From Sialis fuliginosa (taxonomy: Eukaryota > Arthropoda > Insecta > Megaloptera > Sialidae), in contig OY540822.1 of the NCBI GenBank assembly GCA_961205875.1, forward strand, positions 11,658,501 to 11,722,500: a DNA stretch of 64,000 nucleotides. Direction: 5' to 3'. The position numbers and the translations under genes are program-made. Under the pieces are notes generated by a model. It saw only the letters and a list, made by a program, of their open reading frames with translations, did no database searches and was not told the origin of the DNA. Positions 47,659 through 62,600 of this stretch are shown here, piece by piece (position 1 is the first letter of the stretch; each line of letters starts with the position of its first letter).

Positions 47659-50600
47659 GTAAGTCCGAACAAAAATACTATATTAGAGTTTTGCTCATGA
47701 TGTTATGGCAAATGACCAACACGTCCTAGAAATCAATTAAATTAACAATGAACCTATTTTCTACGAGTATGTATAAAATGTTATGGACACAGTTTGGGCA
47801 TTTGCTAATCACATAGTAGCAATCAGTGCAGTTCATTTCAGGTGCTTATTGTGTGAATTTTAATAATTTTTATGTTTAATAACAGCAAAATGTTTCATAA
47901 GTGTTTAAAATATAAAAAAAACCGTAAATAAATGCGATATTTCTGTTATACCAAGAAGAAAATTATATATATATTTTTTAATTTATCCAAAAAGAAAGGC
48001 TATAGTTTATCTTGATATAACAGAAATTTTAAATATGTGTGTAAATATATAATGCTATATCTGTTTTCTTATATGTCAGAAATATGTATTTCATTCCCTA
48101 ATTTTTAAAATGAAACAATTGTTTTTTAACAAACTACTCTAGAACTATAAAACACAAACTTCGAAGCAGTCTTAAAATGTTCATTAGATACATATGTGTG
48201 ATTTTAGACTAGCGTGCCAAACTTTAACAGTGGGTAGAGAAAATTATTTTAAGCAAAAAATTTATATGAACATGTATCCGAAATTCTTCGTGAGGGATTT
48301 TTGTCCAAATAATTTTTATTTATTACCAGAGAACTCATTTTGTAAAATTTGATAATTGGTTTAATATTTATCAATTTTTAGAACCAACCAATATTTATTT
48401 AGACCAGGGGTGTATGGAGCCAGTGGGTCCTTCGATTTTTATCTAGTATTTTTTTGTTATTTTATTTTTTAAATAAAAAAAGTACTTAACAGTTTACGTG
48501 AACAAAAGCATTGCAGAATTTTACTTAATACTTAATATTTTTAACTTAATACTTAATACTGATGCTTCCGAATTAAACGAAATGAGATAAAAAAATAAGA
48601 AAAAAAGTTAATGTTAATATACTTCCTAATACGTCTCCTCAAAGATATACAGCCAATTGAATTATTGTTACATGTAATTGACAAAAAAAACTAATGACGT
48701 GGGGGGGGGGCTCCATTTAAAACAAAATTTATTTTTATTTTGAGATTGTTAAGAATTTTTTGATAAAAAAGAAAATTATTTGATAAGTGTTTAAAGATAT
48801 CATTTTCTAAAAAAATAAACAAGACCACCACTCCCCCCACTTAGCTCGACCCCTAATTGCCTAATTTGCCAACGGTGTAACATGATACTATTTTTAATGT
48901 ACTTTAATTACTAAACGATAAATCACAATAATTTTAAATTTTAATCCGTAAAATAAGATTATAAAATCAACATTTTAACAGTATTTCGAAGCTTGCGTGA
49001 TCTATAGTTCAGAGAAAGGAGTCTTTTTCTTATCTATCTAGTGTGTATGTACAAATTCATGTTAAGAAAACAGATTGAATTTTAAATTAAAAATTAATAC
49101 CACAGTAAGCACTTTAAAATAGCTAACAAGATACCCTTGTTAATAAATAAACCCACATTCACCTTTTTGACATTTTAGCTTCTAGATCACAATGTTTATT
49201 TGTGTGATTTTAAAAAAGTTTTCATTTCGACAATATTTTCAAATACTAGCGATGTGAAAACTTTTTTCCTGCATTTATCTAAACGACTTTGCTTTGATGA
49301 TGTATAATTTTCCTTGGGTTATAAAAATTTTCATCTGATTATTAAAAATAAAACATTTTTTTACGATACAATGAAGCATAAATACTTATAAAGCTACATC
49401 ATTTATTAATAGCCATTAATAAGTCTGCGCCATTTTTAGAATCGAGTTCGATAACCTTTTAAAATTAAAGATAATATTACTATAACAAATTAAAATTGAC
49501 CTAGATGTTTTTTGGCTACCACGATTAAGGTATTTGCGTTACTATCAATTTTATCAAAAAGATAAATATAAATATAAATAAAGTTCCTTCATAACTATGT
49601 AGCCAAAAGGTAATTAAGGGCATATTTGGTATCATCGGAAAGTTATGTTTTATATATCTTCATAAATAATTTAGTCGTGTATAGTAGGGCTTCTTTTTAC
49701 GCGATGCGATTTTCATGAAAATTCAGGGTTTCCCCGTTTCGGCGAGTGGGGTATCTAATGAAAGCTGAAAATTCAAGGAATTTAAATATGTATTATTTAA
49801 TAAAATCTTCATTTAACAAGATTTCATAAACGGTGCTGAGTTGTATTTTCAGATAGTGACGATAATTATGATGAAACAAATTAAAAAAATATTGTTACTT
49901 ATTTTATTTTAAGTTTTACATCAAATTTTCGTGAATTTTCATACTTTTTTACGTGATTTTTGGCCTATTTTAATTGATTGGTTTAGTTTAACGCGCTTTT
50001 AGAAAATTATGGAACATATCCCTAATTTTACAATGTAAGCAAAGTCTTTTTTAATCGATTTTTTATACGCGTTTTGCCGTGGAACGTATCTACTGTGTAA
50101 AAATGGACCCTACTGTATTTGAAATTAATTATTAATTATTCAATATAATTTGATTGATATTAGTTACAAAATTCAGGGGGTATATAGAGGAAATGAATTT
50201 TCAAAGATACCAAAACATGCCATTTTGAAAACAGATTTTTATGATATTATAAGTACATAAGGAATTTTTATTTACTTTTTTGAATAAATTGATAGTTACG
50301 TAAATAGGTGTTTACATTTGAGTAGACCTGTGTATTTTCTGAAGATAAGACGTGGTTTGTGCCCTGAAATTTATAAGTGGGTTTTCTGTAAGAAATAGGG
50401 GAATTGTACATATCATCATAGCAAAGAGGGGGAAGTGTTTCTAGAACAGAAGCGATCGCGCATGACAGCTGCTAATACACGTTATTCATGGCGAATTCAT
50501 ATTGAACCATATTCTTAAATGTTTTCATTAGTAATACATTGCAAAAAACAACATTATATACTTACCCATTACACACAAACTTATTGTTTTATTATTTTCG

Positions 50601-53600
50601 TAGGCAAATATATTTTTGTTTTTGATTTAGTAGATTCTTATTTTAAAACACTGGCGCTTATAATATATTACAAATTTTATATTATACCAGTAATTTAAAA
50701 CAACAAAATATGAAATTCTGATTAAAAAATAATATGGATGACATAGTACGAACTGCGCCATTTTTAATTTTAAAATATTTATGCACAAATATATTGAAAC
50801 TAATTATTTGAAATTTTGCTTTCTTTCTATTTTAACAATGACTTTTTATTCCAACATTATTTTTAATTATATTAATGCACATGAGCTTGCTAATTATTTT
50901 TTTTCTTCTATATACAGGTTGATCTTTTATAATCTTTATACTAGTATCATTTGATCGATATTAAAAAAAAATTATATAAAATAATTTCTGTAAATGAATT
51001 AATTATTGTCTTAATTATTTTCTAAATAATATTTTGTTGTAAGTACTGGAAATACACGAACACATACAAATAACTAACGCAGACGCTTTATTCATTATGA
51101 GTTTTTTTTATGCTTTTGATTATTTTTTTAAATTAATATGTCGCTTGTACATAGCTACATTTTTTTCTACCTATAACTACAGCATAACTTTTTTTGATAA
51201 TATTATTTTTAATTTATTTGCATAATATTTTATTTTATTTTATTACTATTACCAACAAATACATATTATATTATTCCAAAACAAGATAAAAACCCCAATT
51301 CCATTTATATTTGTTTTGTTTTATTTGAAATAAAACAATTTTTAGCATCGGATCAGCTGAACTGCGGAATATTTTTCTGATTTTATATGTTTATCCACTC
51401 TATCTGTAATTTAGGTTTTCTACGAGTACATTGAAGTGTTATATTTCGTTAAACAACATTTTATTCTAGCGATAGTTCATACCTTCCGCACGTAATAATT
51501 TATTAAATATTTTATCAAAGATTGACAACCTTTCTTTACTGAACCTGATAAGTGTTTCATTAGAAGAATGATTATTTTCAGTTAATTTACGTTCGGAAGG
51601 TAAACAATAGTCGATATAGTTCAGAATTCGGTATCCTGGTGTGTAATGCGAATGCGATTCACTCTGTTCTTTTAACACGTGGGTATTTGGGTGAGGATGT
51701 TGGGTGGGTTTGGCGTTGATTGTCGGGTTCAGGAGAGTTTCTGAATGTAGGCGACGAGGCTCCCGTACCAGATGAGGGCTTCAAGCCGACTTTTACTGAA
51801 CGACCCGTCATTCGACAGCTAGACGAAGGCGGGAAGATCACGTTCGAGTGCAGATGTATCGGTGATCCCAAACCGGTGGTCACGTGGTAAGTTCATATTT
51901 TATATTCTACGTGTGTCCAATTTAACTATGGCGTATTTAAGACATTTATTTGCAAATAAAAAAAAAACGATCTTGAGTTAAATTGTAAATACCCCAAAAT
52001 ATATTGAAAAATAATTAATAAATTTACTATGCACTAAAACAACTTTATTGTCCAAAAGGTCATAGTTAAGTTAAAATATATGCAATAATATACATATACC
52101 GGTGTTCAAATTTTCAGACAAAAGTTACTCATGGTGTCATTTAAAGAAAACAGTTACCATTAAAAAAACATTTTTATTTTGAACACCTGGTATATGTGTA
52201 ATATGTACAATGTAGCGCTTTGAAAAATTTACAATCTGTTAGACTTTCGCGAGTTATATAAAATTATATATATTAAATATTTTTTTTTTATTGAGACGCT
52301 CAATTTTATCTTAATATGTTTCAACTACAATATGAAAGCTTTATTAGGCCGATTTACTTACTGTAAACGTAATATATAATACAAATTAAAAGAAACTGTT
52401 AAAAATAGAAGCCGCGAAAGTTTAAACGAAAAATGATTGGTGATTTTAATAAATGTTTCGTTTGTTTTAGGTTTCTTGGAAAGACAGCAATAAAGGAAGG
52501 AGGTCGTTTTCGTATAACACTCGAACAAGATCAAAAACTGTATTACATGGCGAAATTAGAAATCACCAATGTCCAAACGTCGGACAGTGGTGAATACCGA
52601 GCTGTAGCCACGAACAAACATGGGGATGGAACAGCTACGATAAACCTAAACTTCGAAGGCGAAGGAAAACCCAAGTAAGAAACACTAACACACCAAACCG
52701 ACCTATCCTAAACCCAGTATACTTAATTATGATTTGACTATTGTATCTTTTAGAATACCCGATGGAAAACCTCCGCGATTCCCTAAGAAACCAACAATCA
52801 ACCAAGACGGCGATATTCTTGTAATGGAGTGCGTCTTGGAAGCCAACCCTGTACCGGATATTACGTGGTATCAGGGAACGAAAGTAATCGAAGATAGCAA
52901 ACGAATTCGTATGTCTAGAAAGGCAACCGGCAAAGACACTTACATCTTGACTTTGGAAATAGCACATCCGACGCGAGAAGACGGGGGGAATTACAGATGC
53001 AACGCGTTCAATGTGTACGGAGAAAGTAATGCTAACATAGCACTCAACTTCCAAGGTACACTTCACTCTACAGGTGTTCATCGACGACTATTTTCTTTCG
53101 TTTCAGCATCGACGGATCGTGGATTCGTTTGGTTTCTACCTACAGCCATTTAATTTAGAATTATCTACTCGTGGTGTTTTAAACATTATATAATATATAT
53201 GTTTTAAATACATTTGTGTACTTTCCAGGTGGTGACGATGCCGGATTTGCCCCATCGTTTATCGAAAAGCCGAAAATTATACCAAATGAAACAGGTACGT
53301 TGATAACAATGAAGTGCAAGTGTCGGGCGAAACCCAAACCGATTGTCACGTGGTACAAAGAAAAGAAAACTGTTGTTAAAGAATCGAGCAAAATTAAAAT
53401 CAAATGCCAAGAACTGGACGATGACGTATATGATCTTATTATGGAAATTAAGGTAATAAATGCATAGAATAATAAATTTGAGAAGACTGTATTAATATCA
53501 TTTCCATAAATCTTTCAGGATCCAGCCGCACAAGATGGCGGAACTTATCAGTGCCACGTTAAGAACGAATTCGGCGAAAGTAACGCAAACTTAAACTTAA

Positions 53601-56600
53601 ATATTGAAGCCGAACCTGAAGTAGAAGGTGACGGGCCTATATTTATTGAAAAACCACGTATCACCTCTCAACAAAATGGTAAACTGGTAATCATGGACTG
53701 CAAGGTTAAGGCTGATCCAAAGCCGACAATCGTGTGGTACAGAGACGGTAAAGAAATTAAGGAATCAAGTAAAGTGAAAATGAGTATCGAAGTAAAGAAA
53801 GACGAATATTACATTAAACTAGAATTAAGTGATCCAGGAGCAGAAGACTCCGGATTATATAAATGTAATATCAAAAACTCGTTAGGAGAACTCAACGCCA
53901 ATCTTACGCTTAATATAGAAATTATACCTGTAATTAAGGAGAAGCCTAAAGTTATCAAAGTAGTTAAGAAACAGACAGTTATTGTCGAGTGCCATGTTCT
54001 CAGTAAATTTGAACCAGACTGTACATGGTTTAAAGAAGAGGTTGCTGTAAGAAAAGATTCGCGACGTATGGTCCATGTAGAACAAATTAGAGAGGTAAAA
54101 CATATTTAAATAATATTATTTTATATTTAATTATATTAAGTACTAATACGATATATTTTACAGGGTGAATTCACAGTTAAATTAGAAATTACCCAATGCA
54201 CGCAAACTGATAAAGGTTCTTACAAATTGGTCGTCAAGAATGAAAAAGGTGTTGCAACCTCACAAATTGTTGAAGTTACAGATATACCCGAACCAGAAAA
54301 GGGTGACAAGCCCAAACTTTCTAAAAGACTTACAGATATTGTAAGTATACATTTATTGATATTTTTATAAATAATATATACTTTACAAAATATTATTTGT
54401 ATTTAAGACTGTTGAAGAGGGTAAATCTGCAGAATTTGTATGTTCCCTCACAACAATCGATAAAAAAGTATCGGTCACATGGTACAAGAACTCTACAATA
54501 ATTAAAGAATCTACTTCTTTCGATGGGCAAACAGCAAGACTGAGTATTTCAAGCTGTAAGAGTGTCCATTCTGCTTCTTATAAAGTTGTTTTCAAAAACG
54601 AATTTGGATCAGAAGAATCCAGTGCTTCATTAGTAGTCAAAGGTAAATATTTATATATTTTATTATTGCATATATCATTCATCAAATTAAATTTATAAAT
54701 AAATGTTCATTCAAAAATATTCTATTTACAGATAAGAAAGTAGAAGAAAAGGTAAAATTTGTGTTGTGTTTGAAACTAATATATATCTACATAATTTAAA
54801 ATGTTAATAATTGACTAAATTAGTTACTAAGATTCGTTGCTATTATTTAAAATGTACTAATGATTAACAAATACTCAATGTTATAGAGTGATTTTGTTCT
54901 AAATACTGTGTTTATAATAATATATGTATATTTTATTTTAGAAAAAGGAGGAAGAAGAGAAGACAAAAGTAGAAGAAAAGAAAAAGGTTGAAGAGGAAAA
55001 GAAAAAGGTAGAAGAGGAAAAGAAAAAGGTAGAGGAAAAGAAAAAGATAGAAGAAAAGAAAATAGAAGAAAAGAAAATTGAAGAAAAGAAAGCTGAGGAG
55101 AAAAAACTTGAGGTTAAGAAAATAGAAGAGAAAAAGCTCGAGGCTAAGAAAATAGAAGAGAAAAAGCTTGAGGTTAAGAAAGTAGAAGAGAAAAAGCTTG
55201 AGGTTAAGAAAGTAGAAGAGAAAAAACTCGAAGTTAAAAAGGTTGAAGAGAAAAAACTTCTTCAAAAGACCGAAATCAAGGTACGATATTTTTTAAATAA
55301 TTTATTTTTTACAATAGAAAAAAAGTTTTGGTACCATAGACGAATTCTTCAAATTGTTAACAGTTCGAAATTGACAATAAAAATTGATAGTCTATTAAGG
55401 TATATACAAAACCTTTTTGTTTTAAAAACCTGTATATATGAAATGAATATAAAAGTATAATTTTATGGCCATAAAAATCGATTTCGTCTAACGAAGTGTA
55501 GGTATATAAACCCTGTTACTAACAATATTCTATTTTATAAAAACTAACATTACCATTGTCATATAAATGGTCATTTTTGTGTGTATTAAGGAGACGAAAG
55601 AAGAAGAAAAACAAACACTTAAAGTTAACGATATTGACAAAGTTAACGGAAAGAAAGAAGAACCCCAAAAGATAGCTCTGAAGAAAGTAGCACCGAAAAA
55701 AGTAAGCAATTTTCATCTACACTTACATTATATACACATACATACAGTGGTCTGGCAAACAAAATACATAGGTACATATACTTGTAATCAGAAGCGGGCC
55801 AAGATTAAATTTAAAATAAATTATTCATATAAATGTAAATTACCTATATTTAACTTTTTACGAAAGTTATAAATGGACCGCATTATAAATGATAACATTA
55901 CAACAGTCAGGGTAGATTTTCCAAAAGGCCCGGGCCTAGAGTGGTACATTTTCAACGATTATATTTGTTCCCAATTTTTTTTTAAGTTAATGACAGTAAA
56001 TAATTTCATAGCTACACCACAGTATACATGTATATATCTATTATTTTCACACGTAACTACACAGTTCTGCATTACATTTATTCAAATGTTCATACCAAAA
56101 GTCAAACACTATTTATTGATACAGTAAATTACCTATTTCCAATATACATATACCAGCAGACTTTTTTAGTTACGTCCTCGACATCATTTATATTACTTTA
56201 TTTACAAATAACACTGACTCTTAATTTATATTAAGGACGATGAGGAACCAACCCCAGAAAAACCCACATTAAGAAAAGTTTCAACCCAGAAGGTAAATAT
56301 AATGTTTGTAATTTATGTTGTTCTATCCTGGTATTATTGTCTTCGTGTACAGTGAAAACTATATGTATGAAATAATTTTATAAATTATTACTGATATTAA
56401 ATTATTTATTAGGTCGAAGAAGAAAAAACAGTTGTCGAAACTAAGGTAATAATACATAATCGTTTTATTGAGCTTAGCTTCAATGCTGTATATTGCTTTT
56501 TTGATTGATTTGAACTGATTTATTTGATCTATGAAAAATACCGATCAAATAAATAATTGGCATTTCGCTTTATTTGCTTAAGGCACACGACACTATTAAA

Positions 56601-59600
56601 ACTCATTAAAATTGCATACACCTAAACAAAACTGACAAATTCACAGATAAAAGAAAAAGAAGATGAAGAATCTGAACCAAAGAAGAAAGAGCCAACAGAT
56701 ACTAAAACGAAAGTAACAAAAGATATTAAAACTAAAGTTATAGAGGAAGTTACAGTTAAAGAAGAAGAAATAACAAAACCTAAAGAAGATGATAAGATTA
56801 AGCCTATAGAGGAAGATAAAATAAAACCTAAAGATGAAACTAAACCTAAGCCTCCTGTAGAAGAAGAAAAGCCTACAGAAGATGCTAAACTAAAGACTAA
56901 AACAGTTGCCAAGCCTAAACCAGTAGAAGAGACAAAAGAAGAAATTAAATTAAAACCGAAACATGATATTAAACCTAAGCTTGAGGAAAAAATGGAATCA
57001 ATTAAACTTAAACCTATAGGAGAAAAAGCTAAACCTGTAGAAGAAGTTAAACCGAAGAAAGCAGAAGATACAAAGTTGAAACCTAAAGATTACACTATGA
57101 ATTTAGATGACGACGAAGAAAGAATAAAACTGGAGAAATTTCAGATGAGTAAAGATGTCCCAGATAAAAAACCAAAAGAAGAAAAGAAGACGCCTGAATG
57201 GACTCCAACCAAAAAGGAAGCACCAGAAGTTGAAGAACAGACAAAGAAAGGTTTAGAAATAAATAAAGGAGCTAAGCGGACACCTCCAACGGATGAAAAA
57301 GAAGAAATAAAATTAAAGCCTGTAGATGTTTCAAAAGCAAACGCACCTGATAACAAGAACGACATATCACTTAAACCTATTGATATTAAAGAACAGGTAT
57401 ACATTACACTTACACAATTTAAAATTATAAAATTATATATGAATATATAAAAAATTCGTCATTTTAAATTGAAACCCAAATCAGAATAAACAGTTTTAAC
57501 TAATTAAATAATTTACTTCATGCGCAACAAAATTCAACTGACGTTTTGAGTTCTTGCTTTTGTTTTTACTTTTACAAAATATAACATGTTAAACAAAAAA
57601 ATCTCTTTTTCAGACTGATGTTTGACTTTTTCTAGTTTATAGGTTTGAACCGTGTGTAAAAAATGTTTGGATTTTTAATAATTTTTATTTTCAATGCTAT
57701 ACATACATATTTGTTTTTAAATCCAACTGATTCTAATACCAAAAAATAAACGTTTTGTTTCATGTTTGCCCCTTCGCCCCTCTAAATGTGATTCCCGCAT
57801 GATCTCCACCCAATAGCAGAACGATGTTAGTAAGAAGACGGTGCTAAAGAAACCAGTAGAAAATAATGTAAGTATATGTATGAGTGAGCATATGTTTAAG
57901 TATATATGTATATTATGTTTATAGCTCTCCCTAGCATATATGTATGCCATTATTTCGTTACGTACAAGCAGTTATATAACGTATAGAAATGTTGGCATGA
58001 TTGTACAATGAATAAACAGCACAAACAATTACTTATAGTCGACGGAACCAGAAAAACCTAAACTTAAACGAGCCATTCCACCTAAACAAGAAATGCAACC
58101 TTCTTTCATCGGTGTACGATTAAAACCAGTAGTAAAGGATCCCAAAGAAGGCGAAAATGGTCAAGCAGGTGGTCCCGATTTGAAAAAAGTCGAGGCAGAA
58201 AAACTAGAGAAAATCAAAGATCCCATTAAAGTAGAGTTACAGAAAGTCGAAAAGTTAGAACTTAAAAAGATTGAAAAGGGATCCAAGGCACAACTTGAGA
58301 AGTATGAACGTAAAGAATCAATTAAGGTTGATGTAGAACAACCGAAGAAGGTAAAAAAAGGATTGACCACAACAAAAGCACTGTTTCTTCTATCCTGCAC
58401 TAAACTGTTATATGTAGTATTCTTTGTCTATGTCTTCGAACAGCACATATTTCTCAAATGCACAACTTTCAATTAAAAAGATAAAATATTCTTGTTGAGT
58501 TTACTATGTATTTATGTACTTTTCTATGTTCATACTTCTAAAATGACCACACATTTAATTATTCTATGTATTAACTGAAAATTACCGATACAAACAATAT
58601 TTGTGTTAAACATATGTAAATAACTATTATCGTGACTACTATATCCCGATCTTCTTATTGTAATAATATCAAATATAAATATTGAGTGATAACTTATTTT
58701 AAGGTTATGTTTTTAAGTAACTTTTGTAATTATAATAGTGTGATCATTTTAATTATATATTATATTTCTCTATATTACACACACATTTTTATATCGCACA
58801 ATTCTTATGTTCTCTATGTATTTCACTAATATCTTTATTTCCTGTCTTTTCTCTTTTTCTTCTAAATTTTTTTCCAATCTATCAAAAAATATTTAAAGAC
58901 TTTCAGCTTTTGCAAAACAACACTTTTTTAAATTTATCGTCTCTATAAATATTAATAATTAAAAATTAAACGATAAATTTGAAAAAGAAAGAAAAATGTT
59001 TTAAAATAAAAAGGATCTTATTACACTATGTACACAATTCGTTCTTTTTATCAGGATTGCTTCCTACAGCACAGCAAATTTCAAATGCACAAAACTGGAC
59101 TATACATATCTTAGCTTATTCCCATTCTAAATAAATTATATTTAACAGGTTGAAGAAAAGAAACCAAAACTTCCCGCAATCAAGGCTCCCGAAGCACCCA
59201 AAATCGAAGTTATCCGTGAGAAAACTCCTCTTGGAGATCGTAAAGGATCTTTGGCACCTGGATCCGGACAATCAAGCAGAAGAGGATCTCTTATACCTCC
59301 TGAAGAAGGAGGCAGACGACCTAGTTTAATTATCAGCGATGAGGTATATAAATTTTCCCATTTCCTATATGCTATGTTTCATTTTAACTTTAAACATAAT
59401 ATGTTTCTCCTTTTAGTTTGTCGTAGAATATTTTAGTTCACAATCCATGGTAAAGTAGAAGCAACTGATTTTATCCCATATTGCTTATTTCTTATTATTT
59501 AAATAAAACCATTCTCCCGATTTCCGGCCATATATTAAATTTAACTCTTTTACTACATAGGCGCTATTAATAAACACATCCAGATAGAAATAATCAACAT

Positions 59601-62600
59601 ATACGGCCGGTATTAACAGGGTTAAATATAAATATGAGTAGTTACATATAACAAACATACTATTGAAATGATAAAATATGGACGCGAAAATAAATAAACC
59701 AAAATTATTATTTGTATTTTTATTTTTGTTTGGGAACACATCCATTCCGCTTAGTATTTTCCCCGTTTGTTGCACACTTTTTTGGATGAAATTATCGAAA
59801 CAAAGTAGTTGTTTGTAAGCTTGTTATTTTTCAACAGGAACATAGAAAGTTGCGGCCGGGCGAGGTTCTAGATGAAAGGAAGGTAACGCCACTAGTTGGT
59901 TATACAACGAAAAGCACGTGCACCTATGGCCTTGCACTCATAATATTTGTAATAAAATATCCCCTGTTCACAAACTTCCAAAATATGCAATTATGTACTC
60001 GTACACATTTTAGATTTAGATACATTTCATTTACATATATCAAAACAATTGGTATTCAGAAAAAGATCAAATAATTAATTTAAAAAATTGTCAAGTGCGA
60101 CTTGAACCTCGCGTATTGCTGTCCCGTACCATACAAGATAAAACAACCCATATAAAATTTATAAAATAAGAGTTGAAAAATATTATCGAAAATGTAGTTA
60201 ATAACTAATATGTAATGGTCATTTTCTTTTGATCTCGACGTAATTATTTTTATTTGTTAAACAAAGATGTAAATAATAACAAAACGTTTGCATATATAAT
60301 TTCCTTGAATTGATGAAAATATTTTTTTGGTTATATCCCATTTAAGCGCTATAATAAAAACATATTTTTAGATAAAACGGTTCAGATAAATATTACGTAA
60401 ATTGATGTAGTATGGACACGGACAGAAAATTATTTCAATAATTATAAAACGCGGTCTACACGCATTCAGTATTTAGTAGCTAAGTAAAAGTATTTTTAGA
60501 AATAGTTGATAGTTGAGTGAAAAGTTTAGTCGAGTTTAATAGAAAAACACGCTAGTGAGGGAAACTAGAATATGTTTCTATTCTATTCTATTCGACTAAA
60601 CGGCTAGTAAATTGTAAAGATTTGTAGATATGTAATTTGTAATATTTGTTATGTGTAAACCGTGTTTCTTAAAGAAGTTTGTATTTTCCGAATACCAATT
60701 GAAGTAGGAAGTTTGTGAGCCGGTATTGAATGTATATGTATATGTACTGAATGCGAGCTAAGAACTGTAACGAGTCGAAACGTATGAGACTCGTCCCGGT
60801 TCGAGGCCGCTTTATGTGTACTCATTGGCACGAGCACGTACAGTAGTGACTGTCTGTTGAATGCCAGATCGGCTGCTATAATATATAATGTTATGCGCTC
60901 TTTATAAAATGTTATTGGTCTCTGCAGGTGGGAAAGCTGCGACCTGGTGAGGTATTCGACGCAAAGGTGAGATGTGCGTTGTTACCTCACAAAATGCTTA
61001 TTGTTGGTGGCACTGTTATTTTTATTTGCACTTTTTTCAGCGTTTGTCGCAATCGTGCGCACTAATTTGATCGGCCAGCGTGCCGATCTACTCTTCAATG
61101 CTATTTAACAGTAAAACAAAACGAAATATCAATGTTTTTATTCAATGCACCAACTGATTTGATGTTTTTATTTATATTTAAATAAAGAATTATCAATATT
61201 TTGATTTGTTTTACTGCATTTATTAATATTGTCTCGCAAGCACGATTTCTAGTTTACAGTTTATGTACTTTTGTGACGTCTATTTAAAATGTTTTTCTTT
61301 TTGGGCAGAACAAGGTTGGTGCTAGACCAGGACAGTTACTAGTTGAAACAAAACAGGTTAGATTTAAAAAACGAATCGATGTCAAAATTGTCACATTAAA
61401 CAATTGTAAATAATACGGTAGTTTATTTATTTTTAGTAGACCGTGTTAATAAAAAGGTAAATAATAAATATGTTTCAATTAATTTTTAAAGTAAATGTTA
61501 TGTGGCTAACTTTTATATAGAGTAATTCTTTAGGCCACAATTAAATAAATAATTATATGTTTTAGAATATACATGTGACTAATACATATATGTTTCAACA
61601 AAAACTTTTCGAAGGGGTTAATACAATTATTGAATCTGTCTAAATTAAAAGATCTACATACTAATGGAATGTAAAATAACGCAACAAAATTAAAAATTAA
61701 AATCACATTTCTTTACGACGAAATTTTTGTTTTGGATTTTGAAAGCTTCATGGATTTAAAAAAAAGTCTAAATTATTTACAAGTATATGTATTTTGCTTG
61801 TCTGAATGAGAAATATGATTCGTTAGTTTGGAAATTTTGAATATGTGTAAGATAATCATTTTAATATGCACATTCTAAATTAAATGAAAAGTTTTGTTTT
61901 CAATAATATACTCACTAGCTTTTTAATTGGATTTTTAATTGGCTATTTTTTGTAAATAATATGTGGATTTTTTCACAACACATAACACGATTTTACGATT
62001 TTTATCAGTTTTTTAAAATTAATTTAGCTGGATAATTTTTTTTTCAACTTTATATAAACTTTCCAAAATAAAACAAAATTTAAAATTAAAATTTGTCGAT
62101 AGTCGTATCATTTTTTTTTAATTTACACTTTTTCTATAATAGTTTATCAAAGTAAATACAGCTATTGACAAATGATACACAATAATAATATTATGTTATA
62201 TAATAACACTTGTTTTAATTTTGCATTATGTCAGCACTACGAATATTTAATTTTAAATTAAAACAATATGCTCTGGTTTCCGATAAATTCTAATATATAT
62301 TAATCATATAGCGTCGACGCCCGAGCGGAGATGTCAGAAGACCAAGTTTGGTTGATCTTGAAGAAATCATCAACAAACCGTCAACTCCTCTTAAAGATAC
62401 TGGCCCACCTGGCCCACCATCTATTGTCGATGTTCAAGAAAGTTATTCAGCAGTTGAAGGTTTGTTTTAAAAATAATCACCGTAGAAATAATTGTATAAG
62501 TAACAAAATAAACTGTTTCAGATCAAACCGGTTATATCACAATCCAAGTGGAAGGTAACCCTGCCCCTACGTTCAAATTCTATAAGGTATACTATATGAA

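Noticed and set aside
54933..55265. 110-codon minus-strand ORF of Phe/Leu-rich sequence
   Set aside because: It is the antisense of the Lys/Glu-rich PEVK exon; hydrophobic repeats arise automatically from AAG/GAA codons read backwards.
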